From a bacterium HR29 (lineage in GTDB: Bacteria > Chloroflexota > Dehalococcoidia > Tepidiformales > Tepidiformaceae): 64,000 nucleotides of DNA. Positions 8,499-16,791 of this stretch are shown piece after piece. The notes under the pieces are model-generated. The model had not been told where the DNA came from and made no database searches. It saw only the letters and a list, made by a program, of their open reading frames with translations. The stretch is taken from assembly GCA_002898215.1 (NCBI GenBank), contig BEIF01000002.1, positions 1 to 64,000 of the forward strand, given 5' to 3'. The translations under genes and the position numbers were made by a program. Every line of letters starts with the position of its first letter. The stretch's first letter is position 1.

Positions 8499-9254
8499 TC
8501 AGTTCGAGCGCTCCCCGGTCTCCTGCACGGCTTGAGTGGGAGTTGAAGTCCGTTCGGGGAGGAAGATGCCGCAGCCGAAGCGGCGCCTGCCCCCCAGTCC
8601 GGCAATCTGCAGCCGAATCGAGGCCTCCGGGCTCAATCCGGCGACACGGAGGGCGTAGCCGACCACCTCTTTGTCCCTGACACGCAGTGTCCTACGAATC
8701 CAGGGCGAGGAAGGCGCGGCCCCTCGCCCCTCGATAGCCCGCGTCCCGGCGCGCTCCAGCAGAGCTGGCTGACCATCGACCCCGAGCTCCGCGAGCTGCC
8801 TACGAGCGGCCTCCAGGAAGGCATCGGGTTCGAGCATCCCCTTGATCGTGACCAGCCGACTTGACAGCACCGGCGAGGGCCTCAGCGCCCGCACGTGCGG
8901 AAGCCCGACGCGCAGCACCGTCCCTTCGAGGTCAATTGACTGGCCGGCCAGGGGCAGAAGTCCCGGGAGCACCGTCACAGGCACGCGGAACGCGAGAGTA
9001 GAAGCGGGAGTCAGGGCCAGCGCTCGGTTGCCGACGAGCTGCCCCCGGATGGGATGGACCCCCACGAGAGGGCTGCCGTGCAGCCACGGCAGCAGTCGAC
9101 TCAGTGCGCCGAAGAGGGCGTACCCGTGGTCTGCCGGAATAAGAACAGCCGGGCCTACGAGCCCATGCAGACGGAAATGGACATCGACGACCGCCGCTCC
9201 CGACAGGTGGGCGTCCTGTACCTGTCTCGTTGTATCCCCATCGAGCTGCCCCAT
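8499..9254 (-). CDS. cas6: CRISPR RNA endonuclease Cas6 (MYXAN type)
   Basis: 251 residues and first gene of the operon. Hallmarks are a ferredoxin-like strand (VVDVHFRLHG), the segment DHGYALFGALSRLLPWLHGS that I associate with MYXAN Cas6, and a C-terminal glycine-rich loop IAGLGGRRRFGCGIFLP, which is the Cas6 G-loop. Cas6 would cut the repeat hairpin of the array transcript. An N-terminal His (HFRL or DHGYALF) may be catalytic. The ATG is preceded by GAGGTGAGG at good spacing; a longer in-frame form to 9344 has no SD. The cas6-first, cas3-second order is the Dev operon order. Confidence 0.88.
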   Translation of the reverse strand: MGQLDGDTTRQVQDAHLSGAAVVDVHFRLHGLVGPAVLIPADHGYALFGALSRLLPWLHGSPLVGVHPIRGQLVGNRALALTPASTLAFRVPVTVLPGLLPLAGQSIDLEGTVLRVGLPHVRALRPSPVLSSRLVTIKGMLEPDAFLEAARRQLAELGVDGQPALLERAGTRAIEGRGAAPSSPWIRRTLRVRDKEVVGYALRVAGLSPEASIRLQIAGLGGRRRFGCGIFLPERTSTPTQAVQETGERSN

Positions 9255-9452
9255 CGCTGCCTCACCTCGTTGAATGGCCGGGCTCCGGCCGCCAGCTCGG
9301 AGCACGTGCGCCACCATGCAAGTACGGGGAGGCGGGCGCGCCACCTCCAGTCCGGCAACGATTGACGCCTCGCCACGCGTACTCGCCCTCCACCCGACAC
9401 CGTCACGCGCATCGCGACCCCAACTGCGTACTCGGCAACCCGCCGGCCTGTT

Positions 9453-9487
9453 GGCGGGATTCTACCGCACGACCGCGTCATCTCCTG
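9453..9487 (-). promoter_or_regulatory. Candidate cas operon promoter block
   Basis: Reading the minus strand, the block is CAGGAG-ATGACG-N11-TAGAAT followed by CCCGC. TAGAAT is a good -10, and CAGGAG lies 17 nt upstream where a -35 should be. An almost identical block is found at 61281-61314, upstream of a protease. Function as promoter or operator is inferred from this recurrence. Confidence 0.4.
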
Positions 9488-9807
9488 ACGCTCTTTGTCA
9501 TTCCCCCGTACGAAAACGAAGCTCCGTCCCACCTCGCCGGCGTCCCGGTGCCGCTTCCGAGCCTTCGGCACCCGCCGTGGCTCCCCAGCCGCCAGCTCGA
9601 TGGCGACGCCTGTCCGCCTGCACGTACGCCTCGCGCAACCCGCCGTCCGGGGAAGGTTCGCTCCGGTGGGGCGCTCGCAGGCTTCGAGGGGCGGGCGCGC
9701 GCTGGACCAGGGAGGGGGGCCATCGCACACCCTCCTCCCCCGCAGCCACCGCCAACGCCGCTTGTCGGGGCCTCCCTCACCGGAACCCGACTAGGAACCA
9801 CTGCTGA

Positions 9808-9948
9808 CGACTCTTCACGCCCGTTCGAACGCAGGGGAAGCCCGGACGGCGCTGCGGTCTCAAGGTCATTGTCGCCGCCCTGCCCGAAGCGTTCGTCGTC
9901 AACGCCGTCGGGACGCTCTACCGCTTCGCGGCGCCGGAGGGCGAGTAG
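9808..9948 (+). pseudogene. C-terminal remnant of an unidentified gene
   Basis: After a stop at 9805-9807, a plus-strand frame stays open to TAG at 9946-9948 and ends with about 29 protein-like residues (LKVIVAALPEAFVVNAVG, then TLYRFAAPEGE). The alternating hydrophobic residues and GC-ending codons look coding, unlike the flanking noise, but no start or upstream domain exists. I read it as the tail of a gene lost by deletion beside the CRISPR locus. I do not recognise the family. Confidence 0.3.
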
Positions 9949-9961
9949 GTCGCGTCCTCGG

Positions 9962-11098
9962 TCAGGGCGACCTTCGGGCCAGGCGAGCGCTCGCGCAGGC
10001 GGCGGCGAGGAGCAGAGCGGCCGCTGCCAGCGCCCACGGCGCCCCGCCTCCCGCCCCTCCCTCGGCCCTACCCGAGCCGGTCCGCGGAGCCGCGGGCGTC
10101 GCGGTCGGCGAGGGCGACGGAAGCAGCCCGGCGGCGTACGGCGCCAGCGGCGGCTCCTCCGTCAGCATCTCTCCGGCGGCGATGCGCTGGAAGGCGAGCC
10201 CTCCGAGCTCCTCCGCCTTCGCCGCCGCGAGGGCCGGCGTCACGCCCGGCACGAGCGTCCCGCAGACCGACGAGGGCACCCGCGCCGGGTCCGCCGGCCC
10301 GTCGTTGAGGAGGGCATCGAGCACGAGGGCGAACACCACCCCGTCAGCCGGGAACTGGATGTGGAGAAGCTGCGACTCCGGGCACAGCTCCTGCACGGCG
10401 ATGTTCCGCACCTGCACGCCCGGACGCTGCGGCAGCGGGGACCGAGCGGCGGGCGGCACCACGACATCGTCGGTCTCCGAATAGATCACCGTCCAGTCCG
10501 GCCCGGGGAAGACGTCGCCCGCAGCCGCGAGCGCCCGGAGCAGCTTGGAACCCGGCACCATCTGCCAGATGGCCGCCGGGCACGCACCCGCCCCGCAAAA
10601 GGCCGCTGCCGCATCGGTCCCGCCGTTCGCAGGCGCCAACCCGACGACATCGCGCACCACCGCGCGCACATCGGGCCAGAAGGCGAGCGCCCAGCGAATG
10701 TTCAGCCCGCCCTGGCTGTACCCGACGACCGAGACGGGCTTCCCCGTAACCGCGTACATCCGGCGGATGGCGAACACGACTCGCTCGGCTGTCAGCTGCA
10801 CATCGCCGGTGCCGTACGCCTTCGTGTCGACGGTGCAGACGTCGAACCCCTCCGCTACCAGGGCCGGCGCGAAGCCCCAATCCCAGTTCTCCGGACCGGT
10901 GAGCCCCGTGCCGGGCACGAGGAGCACGGGTCCGCGAACAGCCGACCCGAACGACGCCGGGCAGTGGAGCGCCGCCTCCAGTTCGGCTTCTGGCTCGCTG
11001 AGCGGGGGCGACTCCGCCCGCACGCCGCCCGGCCAGAAGGCCGCGAAGAGAGATAGCAGCAGGGCCGAGAACGCGATGCGGCCGGTCGTTCGAAGCAT
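9962..11098 (-). CDS. Secreted, membrane-anchored lipase-like alpha/beta hydrolase
   Basis: 378 residues. It starts with a signal peptide (MLRTTGRIAFSALLLSLFAA, cleavage near VRAES). The hydrolase core has an oxyanion-type strand VLLVPGTGLTG and the nucleophile elbow GYSQGG; a likely Asp (SETDD) and His (LLHIQFP) complete the triad. The WDWGFAP / YGTGDVQLTAERV pattern recalls Candida antarctica lipase B-like lipases. A Ser/Pro/Thr-rich linker and a C-terminal hydrophobic helix ending ARLARRSP suggest anchoring on the outside of the membrane. In-frame codons upstream to 11194 are not needed, since the signal peptide begins at this ATG. Substrate is unknown, probably an ester or lipid. Confidence 0.82.
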   Translation of the reverse strand: MLRTTGRIAFSALLLSLFAAFWPGGVRAESPPLSEPEAELEAALHCPASFGSAVRGPVLLVPGTGLTGPENWDWGFAPALVAEGFDVCTVDTKAYGTGDVQLTAERVVFAIRRMYAVTGKPVSVVGYSQGGLNIRWALAFWPDVRAVVRDVVGLAPANGGTDAAAAFCGAGACPAAIWQMVPGSKLLRALAAAGDVFPGPDWTVIYSETDDVVVPPAARSPLPQRPGVQVRNIAVQELCPESQLLHIQFPADGVVFALVLDALLNDGPADPARVPSSVCGTLVPGVTPALAAAKAEELGGLAFQRIAAGEMLTEEPPLAPYAAGLLPSPSPTATPAAPRTGSGRAEGGAGGGAPWALAAAALLLAAACASARLARRSP

Positions 11099-11873
11099 CG
11101 TTCGCCTCCGAGCGGGTTCCTCCGTCCGCCCGGGGACCATACCGCGACCCGCCGTCGTACGCAATGCCTCGCTAACAAGCCGTTCATCGGCCACTGCGAT
11201 GCTCGGATGCCGTGACGCCTCCCTGCCCCGCTGCCGCGCACACCGGGCTCCTCGGAACGGCCTTCCTGCTCGTTGCCGGCCGGAGCGCCATGTCCGTGCG
11301 GAACGCTTCCGACGGCCGGGCCGCGGCCATAAGGGTCGGCCCAGCAGTCGGGGTCGCGATGGCGCCCCCGATGGCTGGGTACGGCCACCTCCCGGGCTCC
11401 CGCGCCATCTGCGCGCACACCTTCGTCCGCGCGGGCCAGTTGGGGCCGCGCCGGCTTTCCGTGTCCGGGATGGGGCAGCGCGGCGGTACGGCGGCAGGTA
11501 GAACCACCATCCGCAGCACGGTCGGGTCCCCCATCGACGTCGGCGTACCGACCCCGGCGATGGGCGGTGTCGAGGCGGCGTGCTGCTCCGACCCGGCCCT
11601 TACCCTCTTTCCCCTGGCCATCCTGTTCCCTCCAGGGGCCGACCGCGCCTGCGCCCCGGTCGCCGGAAGGGGCTGCGTCGCGGCCGCGGCCGGCGGCTGG
11701 GGAGGGGTCGCCGACGCCTCCCCGAACCCGGACCGCTCATCCGTCCCGGCGAAGCGCGCCAGGTTGCCCTCCGCCCGCTGGGCTCACCGGGCCGGACATC
11801 CCGGCGGGGCCGCCGGCTTCCCCTTCGCGGCGCTCCCCGATGCACCGGCTTCCCGCCCGAAGGGGGAGGCGGC
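11099..11873. other. Gene-poor stretch between hydrolase and arsC
   Basis: Open frames exist on both strands (for example plus 11212-11877 and minus 11184-11621). Their translations are Ala/Pro/Arg/Thr-rich without recognisable motifs, they lack ribosome binding sites, and the plus frame runs into arsC. I cannot support a gene here. The promoter of arsC should lie near its end. Confidence 0.55.
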
Positions 11874-12302
11874 ATGAAGAGGCCGACCATCCTCTTCCTC
11901 TGCGTCCACAACGCCGGCCGCTCCCAGATGGCCGCGGCCTTCGCTCGCCGCCTTTCCGCCGGACGCGTCGAGGTCCTGAGCGGCGGCTCGGAGCCCGCGG
12001 CCGAGGTGAACCCCTCGGCGGTCGCTGCGATGGCCGAACTCGGCATCGACCTGGCGGAGGAGCGGCCACGTCGCTGGACGGAGGAGGACCTCGCCCGCTC
12101 CGACGTGATCGTCACCATGGGCTGCGGCGACGCCTGCCCCGCACTCCCGGGCAAGCGTTACCTCGATTGGCCCGTCCCCGACCCCGCCGGCCTGCCGCTC
12201 GAAGCCGTCCGTCCTATCCGCGACGAGATCCGCAGCCGCGTGGTCGCCCTCCTCCGCGAGCTGGGGGTGGCCGAGGGGCCGCCCGGCGCCGCCGAGCCTT
12301 AG
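11874..12302 (+). CDS. arsC: Arsenate reductase, low-molecular-weight phosphatase type
   Basis: 142 residues. The P-loop FLCVHNAGRSQMA (nucleophile Cys10, Arg16) and the redox pair Cys84/Cys88 in TMGCGDACP, followed by PGKRYLDWPVPDP, define the LMW-PTPase-type arsenate reductase. This family reduces arsenate to arsenite via a three-cysteine relay, with thioredoxin or a mycothiol/bacillithiol-type thiol restoring it. GGGGGAGG stands just before the ATG. No arsR or arsB is adjacent. It converges with the next gene and overlaps it by 4 bp; that gene is a thiol-redox protein, a suggestive partnership. Confidence 0.93.
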   Translation: MKRPTILFLCVHNAGRSQMAAAFARRLSAGRVEVLSGGSEPAAEVNPSAVAAMAELGIDLAEERPRRWTEEDLARSDVIVTMGCGDACPALPGKRYLDWPVPDPAGLPLEAVRPIRDEIRSRVVALLRELGVAEGPPGAAEP

Positions 12303-12697
12303 CGGTCGATGGCGTCGCCCGCCTCTGTGCTTCCGGCGGCCCCGCCGGCAGCGTCCAACGCCCGCTGGACGGCCTCGGCAGTGATGTCGCCGTGGGAGGC
12401 GTGCCAGAGCGCCCGCCCCTCCGAGAGGACGAGCACCTGCGGCGATTCGTGCCGCACCCCTGTTTTCCGCTCGATTCGCCACTTGAGCGAGTCGTCGGCA
12501 GCGACGTCGAGGACCCGTATCTCGCCGCCCACGCCGCGAAGCCGGAACCGCGCGACGGCGCTCACAGCGCAGTGCGGGTCGTGGAGGAAGAGCACCACGG
12601 GCCGCGCGTGCGAGGCGTGGAAGAGCTCCTCCAGCTCCTGAGCCCGGGCGAGCGGCACGAACTGCGTCGAGGTTCGACCCCGGCTCCTGCCGAACAT
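12299..12697 (-). CDS. YtxJ-like monothiol bacilliredoxin
   Basis: 132 residues with a thioredoxin-like fold: VVLFLHDPHCAVSAVARFRL carries the single active-site Cys43, and the cis-Pro region reads ESPQVLVLSEGRALWHASHG. This pattern (monothiol Cys, SPQ, then a W-x-S-H element) matches the YtxJ/bacilliredoxin family that removes bacillithiol from oxidised proteins. Bacillithiol in this organism is not shown; a general thiol-redox role is safer. GGAGGAGGGA precedes the ATG. Tail-to-tail with arsC. Confidence 0.8.
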   Translation of the reverse strand: MFGRSRGRTSTQFVPLARAQELEELFHASHARPVVLFLHDPHCAVSAVARFRLRGVGGEIRVLDVAADDSLKWRIERKTGVRHESPQVLVLSEGRALWHASHGDITAEAVQRALDAAGGAAGSTEAGDAIDR

Positions 12698-12811
12698 CGG
12701 TCCCTCCTCCGTTCCCCTCGTGTTGTGCTCTCCCCATCGTCCTGCAGTGATCCTTCCTGGGATGTGACGGCCCGCACGTTCGCGGTCAGGTCAGCCGGGA
12801 AACCTTCACGT

Positions 12812-12841
12812 TTGCGTCAAGGTGCGCGCGTGGGTCATACT
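12812..12841 (+). promoter_or_regulatory. Candidate promoter of the ABC exporter operon
   Basis: TTGCGT (12812-12817), an 18-bp gap and CATACT (12836-12841) make a fair sigma70-type promoter, and transcription would start about 20 nt before the GTG of the first ABC gene. Confidence 0.4.
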
Positions 12842-12869
12842 TTGCATAGAGCAAAGGGGGCCCGGCCTC

Positions 12870-14720
12870 GTGCGTTACCTCCTCCGCCTTCTGCCGTACC
12901 TGAAGCCCTACCGCTGGCTCTTCGTCGCAGGCGTGCTCTGCACCATCGCCTCGGCCGGGCTGGTGATGCTGAACCCCCTCCTGGTGGGCTGGGCCATCGA
13001 CTTCGGCCTGAAGCCGGTGCGGAACGAGCGGGGCATCGCGGTCGACTTCGCCGGCAACGAGCGGCTCCTCCTCCTGGCGGCGCTGGCGATCGTCCTCGTG
13101 GCCATCGGACGCGGCCTCGCCGCCTTCGGGCAGCAGTTCCTGGGCGAGAACATCGGCCAGCGGGTGGCCTACGACCTCCGGAACCGCATCTACGACAACA
13201 TCCAGCGCCTCAGCTTCGCCTACCACGACCGGGTCCACTCCGGGCAGATCATGTCCCGGGCGACCCAGGACGTGGAGAACATCCGCATCTTCTTCAACAT
13301 GGGAGGCATCCGGCTCTTCTACATCGTCCTCCTCCTCTTCGTGGCCCTCGGCGGCATGTTCGCCATCAACTGGCAGCTGGCGCTGGTGAGCATCGTCTCC
13401 TTCCCCATCATCGCCTGGCGCTCCATCGTCACGAGCCGGCGGCTGCGTCCTCTCTGGATGGAGATCCAGCAGAACCAGGCGATGCTCACCCAGGTCTCGG
13501 AGGAAGGCCTCTCGGGCATCCGGGTGGTGAAGGCCTTCGCCCGCGAGGAGTACGAGGCGGAGAAGTTCCGGCGGGTCTCGCAGAGGCAAGCGGACCTGAA
13601 CTACACGCAGGCCCGCATCCAGGCGTTCCACGCCCCCCTGATGAACGCCATCTCGATGGCACAGATTGCGGCCACGGTGGGCTTCGGCTCCTGGCTCATC
13701 GCCCGGGGGCAATTGGCGCCGGGTGCGCTCCTCACCTTCGTCCTCTGGCTCAACCTCCTCCAGCTCCCGGTGCGCTCGCTCGGCTGGATCATCAACATCT
13801 TCGCCCGGGCGGCGAGCGCCGCCGAGCGCGTCTTCGAATTGATCGACGCCGAGTCCGAGGTGAAGGAGAAGCCGAACGCCATCGTCCTCCGCGACGTCAA
13901 GGGGCACGTTCGTTTCGAGAACGTCTCCTTCGCCTACAACAACGTGAGCCCGGTCCTGCACGACATCACCATCGACGCCCCGCCCGGGAAGCTCATCGCC
14001 CTGCTCGGGCCGGCGGGCAGCGGCAAGTCCACCATCGTCAACCTCATCCCGCGCTTCTACGACGTTTCCGCCGGCCGGATCACCATCGACGGCATCGACA
14101 TCCGCGACGTGACCATCGAGTCGCTCCGGAAGAACATCGGGATCGTCCAGCAGGACGTCTTCCTCTTCGTGGGGACCATCCGCGACAACATCGCCTACGG
14201 CCGGCCCGATGCGACCCAGGAGGAGATCGAGCGGGTCGCGAAGGCGGCCCGCATCCACGACTTCATCGTCAGCCTGCCGAACGGCTACGACGAGTGGGTC
14301 GGTGAACGGGGCGTCACCCTCTCCGGCGGCCAGAAGCAGCGCATCGCCATCGCCCGCACCCTCCTTCTCGACCCGAAGATCCTCATCCTCGACGACGCCA
14401 CCGCCAGCGTCGACAGCCAGACGGAGTTCCTCATCCAGCAAGCCCTGCACGAGCTGATGACGGGCCGGACGACCTTCGTCATCGCCCAGCGGCTACGCAC
14501 GATCATGCGGGCGGACGAGATCATCGTCCTCGACCGCGGCCGGATCATCCAGCGTGGCACACACGCCGAGCTCATCGCTCAGGAGGGGCTCTACCGCCGC
14601 ATCTACGAACTGGAGCTGAAGGACCAGGAGGAGGCGCTCGGGAAGGTTCTCGCGGACGAGCGGGCAGCCGGTTTGCAGCGGGGCTTCCGCGCGGCGCCCG
14701 CTCCGGGAGGGGGGAGCTGA
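12870..14720 (+). CDS. Heterodimeric ABC exporter, degenerate-site subunit
   Basis: 616 residues: six transmembrane helices (about 1-310) and a nucleotide-binding domain. Walker A is GPAGSGKST, signature LSGGQ, and Walker B ILILDD. Two catalytic positions are altered: the general-base Glu is Asp509 (LDDATA) and the switch His is Gln540 (IAQRLRT). With the partner subunit this gives one degenerate and one working ATP site, as in TM287/288 or BmrCD-type exporters. Start: the GTG at 12870, with AAAGGGGG nine bases upstream, gives the natural N-terminus (RYLLRLLPYLKPYRW); an upstream GTG at 12822 adds an unlikely leader. Stop and next start overlap as TGATG. Confidence 0.93.
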   Translation: MRYLLRLLPYLKPYRWLFVAGVLCTIASAGLVMLNPLLVGWAIDFGLKPVRNERGIAVDFAGNERLLLLAALAIVLVAIGRGLAAFGQQFLGENIGQRVAYDLRNRIYDNIQRLSFAYHDRVHSGQIMSRATQDVENIRIFFNMGGIRLFYIVLLLFVALGGMFAINWQLALVSIVSFPIIAWRSIVTSRRLRPLWMEIQQNQAMLTQVSEEGLSGIRVVKAFAREEYEAEKFRRVSQRQADLNYTQARIQAFHAPLMNAISMAQIAATVGFGSWLIARGQLAPGALLTFVLWLNLLQLPVRSLGWIINIFARAASAAERVFELIDAESEVKEKPNAIVLRDVKGHVRFENVSFAYNNVSPVLHDITIDAPPGKLIALLGPAGSGKSTIVNLIPRFYDVSAGRITIDGIDIRDVTIESLRKNIGIVQQDVFLFVGTIRDNIAYGRPDATQEEIERVAKAARIHDFIVSLPNGYDEWVGERGVTLSGGQKQRIAIARTLLLDPKILILDDATASVDSQTEFLIQQALHELMTGRTTFVIAQRLRTIMRADEIIVLDRGRIIQRGTHAELIAQEGLYRRIYELELKDQEEALGKVLADERAAGLQRGFRAAPAPGGGS

Positions 14721-16696
14721 TGGCGTTCTGGGGAGGTGCAGGCGCCGGCGGATGGAGCATCGGGATCGGCGGCCAACCCGGCGGGCCGGGGATGAACCGC
14801 TTCGCCCGCGCCGGCTTCGACGGCTGGACGGAGGAGTACCTGGGGAAGCCGTACGACGCCGAAGTCGTCCGGCGGCTGCTTCCCTACCTCAAGCCGTACA
14901 AGTGGCGAGTGGCTGCCTCGCTCGTCTGCATGGTGGTCATCGCCGTCACCCAGTTCCTCCAGCCGCTCCTCATCGGCTTCACGGTCAAGGCGGGCCTCGC
15001 CCACGACCTCGAGCGGGTGTACTGGCTCACGGCCACGATGGGCGGCCTGGCGGTGACGACGTTCGTTGCCGCCCGCATCCAGCAGCTCCTCACCGCCTGG
15101 GTCGGTACGCGGCTCCTCCATCAACTCCGCACCCAGATGTACGAGCATATCCAAGGCCTCTCCCTTAGCTTCTTCGACGACATGGAGGTGGGCCGCATCA
15201 TCAGCCGCCTCACGAGCGACGTCACGGTGATGCAGGAGCTCCTCACCAGCGGCTCGCTCACCTTCGCCTCCGACTTCGTCGGGCTGGCCATCGTGGTGAC
15301 GACCCTCCTCATCCTCGATTGGCAGCTCGCCCTCGTCACCTTCGCCGTGGTGCCACCCCTCGTGGCCATCATGGTCTGGTGGGCGCGCCATGCTCGGGCG
15401 GCGTTCATCAACGTCCGGGTGAAGATCAGCCAGCTCTACGGAACGTTGGGCGAAAACGTGGCCGGCGTGCGCGCCATCCAATCCCTCTCCCGGGAGGATG
15501 TGAACGCCCGCCTCTTCGACCGGCTCAACCAGGAGAACCGGAACGCGAACATCTGGGCGGGGATGCTGACGGCCGCCATCATGCCTGTGATCGAGCTCGC
15601 CGTCGCCGTGGCGACGGCCCTCGTCCTCGTCGTCGGCGGCTTCATCGCCCTGCGCGCCTCCTCCGTGGACGTCGCCACCACCCTCGGTGCCCTCACCGCC
15701 TTCGCGGTCTACGTGAGCCGCTTCTTCGACCCCATCCGCGACCTCGTCCTCCAGTACACGATGCTCCAGCGGGCGATGGCAGGCGGCCAGCGCATCTTCG
15801 AGGTGCTCGATACCGAGCCGAGGGTGAAGGACAAGCCGGACGCCATCGAGCTGGACCACGTCGAGGGACGCATCGATTTCGAAGACGTCTGCTTCGAATA
15901 CGTTCCCGGGGTGCCGGTGCTGAAGCACATCACCCTCCACGTCGAGCCCGGGGAGACCATCGCCCTCGTCGGCCACACCGGCGCAGGGAAGACCACGATC
16001 ACGGCCCTGCTTGCCCGCGGCTACGACGTGACCAGCGGGGCGATCCGCGTCGACGGCATCGACATCCGGGACATCAAGCGGCGCTCCCTCACCCGCCACA
16101 TGGGCGTGGTGCTGCAGAACCCGTACCTTTTCAGCGGCACAATCCGCGAGAACATCGCCTACGGCCGGCCCGACGTCACCGACGAGGAGATCATCGAGGC
16201 GGCGAAGGCGGTCGGTGCCCACGAGTTCATCGAGCGGCTGCCGAACGGCTACGACACCGAGATCGTGCAGGGAGGCCACAACCTCTCCGTGGGTCAGCGG
16301 CAGCTCATCAGCTTCGCCCGGGCCATCGTCGCCAAGCCGCGGATCCTCATCCTCGACGAGGCCACGGCCTACGTGGACACCCAGACCGAAGCCGTCATCC
16401 AACGCGCCCTCAAACGCCTCCTGGAGAACCGCACCTCCTTCGTCATCGCTCACCGCCTCTCCACCATCCGCTCCGCCGACCGCATTGTGGTGCTGGACCA
16501 CGGCGAGATCGCCGAAATTGGCACCCACGAGGAGCTGCTGGCGAAGAACGGCATCTACGCCACCCTCTATCGGATGACGTACGAGCGCGAAGCCGCCCGC
16601 GCCGCCGAAGCCCTCATGGGCGAGGACGAGGCAGTCGCTCGACGGCGCCGAGCGGAAGCCGTCCCCCTCCGCGCCGAACCAGCGGCCGGTTCGTGA
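14720..16696 (+). CDS. Heterodimeric ABC exporter, catalytic subunit
   Basis: 658 residues. A Gly-rich N-terminal extension (FWGGAGAGGWSIGIGGQPGG) precedes six transmembrane helices and a nucleotide-binding domain with Walker A GHTGAGKTT, canonical Glu547 (LDEATA) and His578 (IAHRLST). Its signature is LSVGQ (522-526) rather than LSGGQ. The weak signature faces the degenerate Walker site of the first subunit, while the first subunit's perfect LSGGQ faces this good site. Probable multidrug or lipid export; substrate cannot be read from sequence. It is translationally coupled to the preceding gene. Confidence 0.93.
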   Translation: MAFWGGAGAGGWSIGIGGQPGGPGMNRFARAGFDGWTEEYLGKPYDAEVVRRLLPYLKPYKWRVAASLVCMVVIAVTQFLQPLLIGFTVKAGLAHDLERVYWLTATMGGLAVTTFVAARIQQLLTAWVGTRLLHQLRTQMYEHIQGLSLSFFDDMEVGRIISRLTSDVTVMQELLTSGSLTFASDFVGLAIVVTTLLILDWQLALVTFAVVPPLVAIMVWWARHARAAFINVRVKISQLYGTLGENVAGVRAIQSLSREDVNARLFDRLNQENRNANIWAGMLTAAIMPVIELAVAVATALVLVVGGFIALRASSVDVATTLGALTAFAVYVSRFFDPIRDLVLQYTMLQRAMAGGQRIFEVLDTEPRVKDKPDAIELDHVEGRIDFEDVCFEYVPGVPVLKHITLHVEPGETIALVGHTGAGKTTITALLARGYDVTSGAIRVDGIDIRDIKRRSLTRHMGVVLQNPYLFSGTIRENIAYGRPDVTDEEIIEAAKAVGAHEFIERLPNGYDTEIVQGGHNLSVGQRQLISFARAIVAKPRILILDEATAYVDTQTEAVIQRALKRLLENRTSFVIAHRLSTIRSADRIVVLDHGEIAEIGTHEELLAKNGIYATLYRMTYEREAARAAEALMGEDEAVARRRRAEAVPLRAEPAAGS

Positions 16697-16791
16697 TCGC
16701 CGTCATACGTGCTCCCTCGCAGGCCACTGCGCTCCCGACCTCGCGATGCCGATGATCCGCTCGTAATCGCCATCGAGGAGGTGCGCATCGG

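Larger units (their letters stand above)
9255..9961. other. Intergenic region upstream of the cas operon
   Basis: About 700 bp without a convincing gene. The open frames here have low-complexity Arg/Pro/Ser translations typical of GC-rich noise. It holds two things: a promoter-like block at 9453-9487 facing cas6, which would give a leader of about 200 nt, and the end of a coding-looking frame at 9808-9948. The Dev locus of Myxococcus has a short regulatory gene (devI) in the equivalent place; I see no counterpart. Confidence 0.6.

Noticed and set aside
11184-11877. Open frames on both strands between hydrolase and arsC
   Set aside because: No ribosome binding site, no recognisable motif, and the plus frame overlaps arsC; kept only as an unassigned stretch.
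12786-16528. Two long minus-strand frames opposite the ABC exporter
   Set aside because: Val/Asp/Glu/Leu-rich translations mirror the sense codons; antisense shadows.
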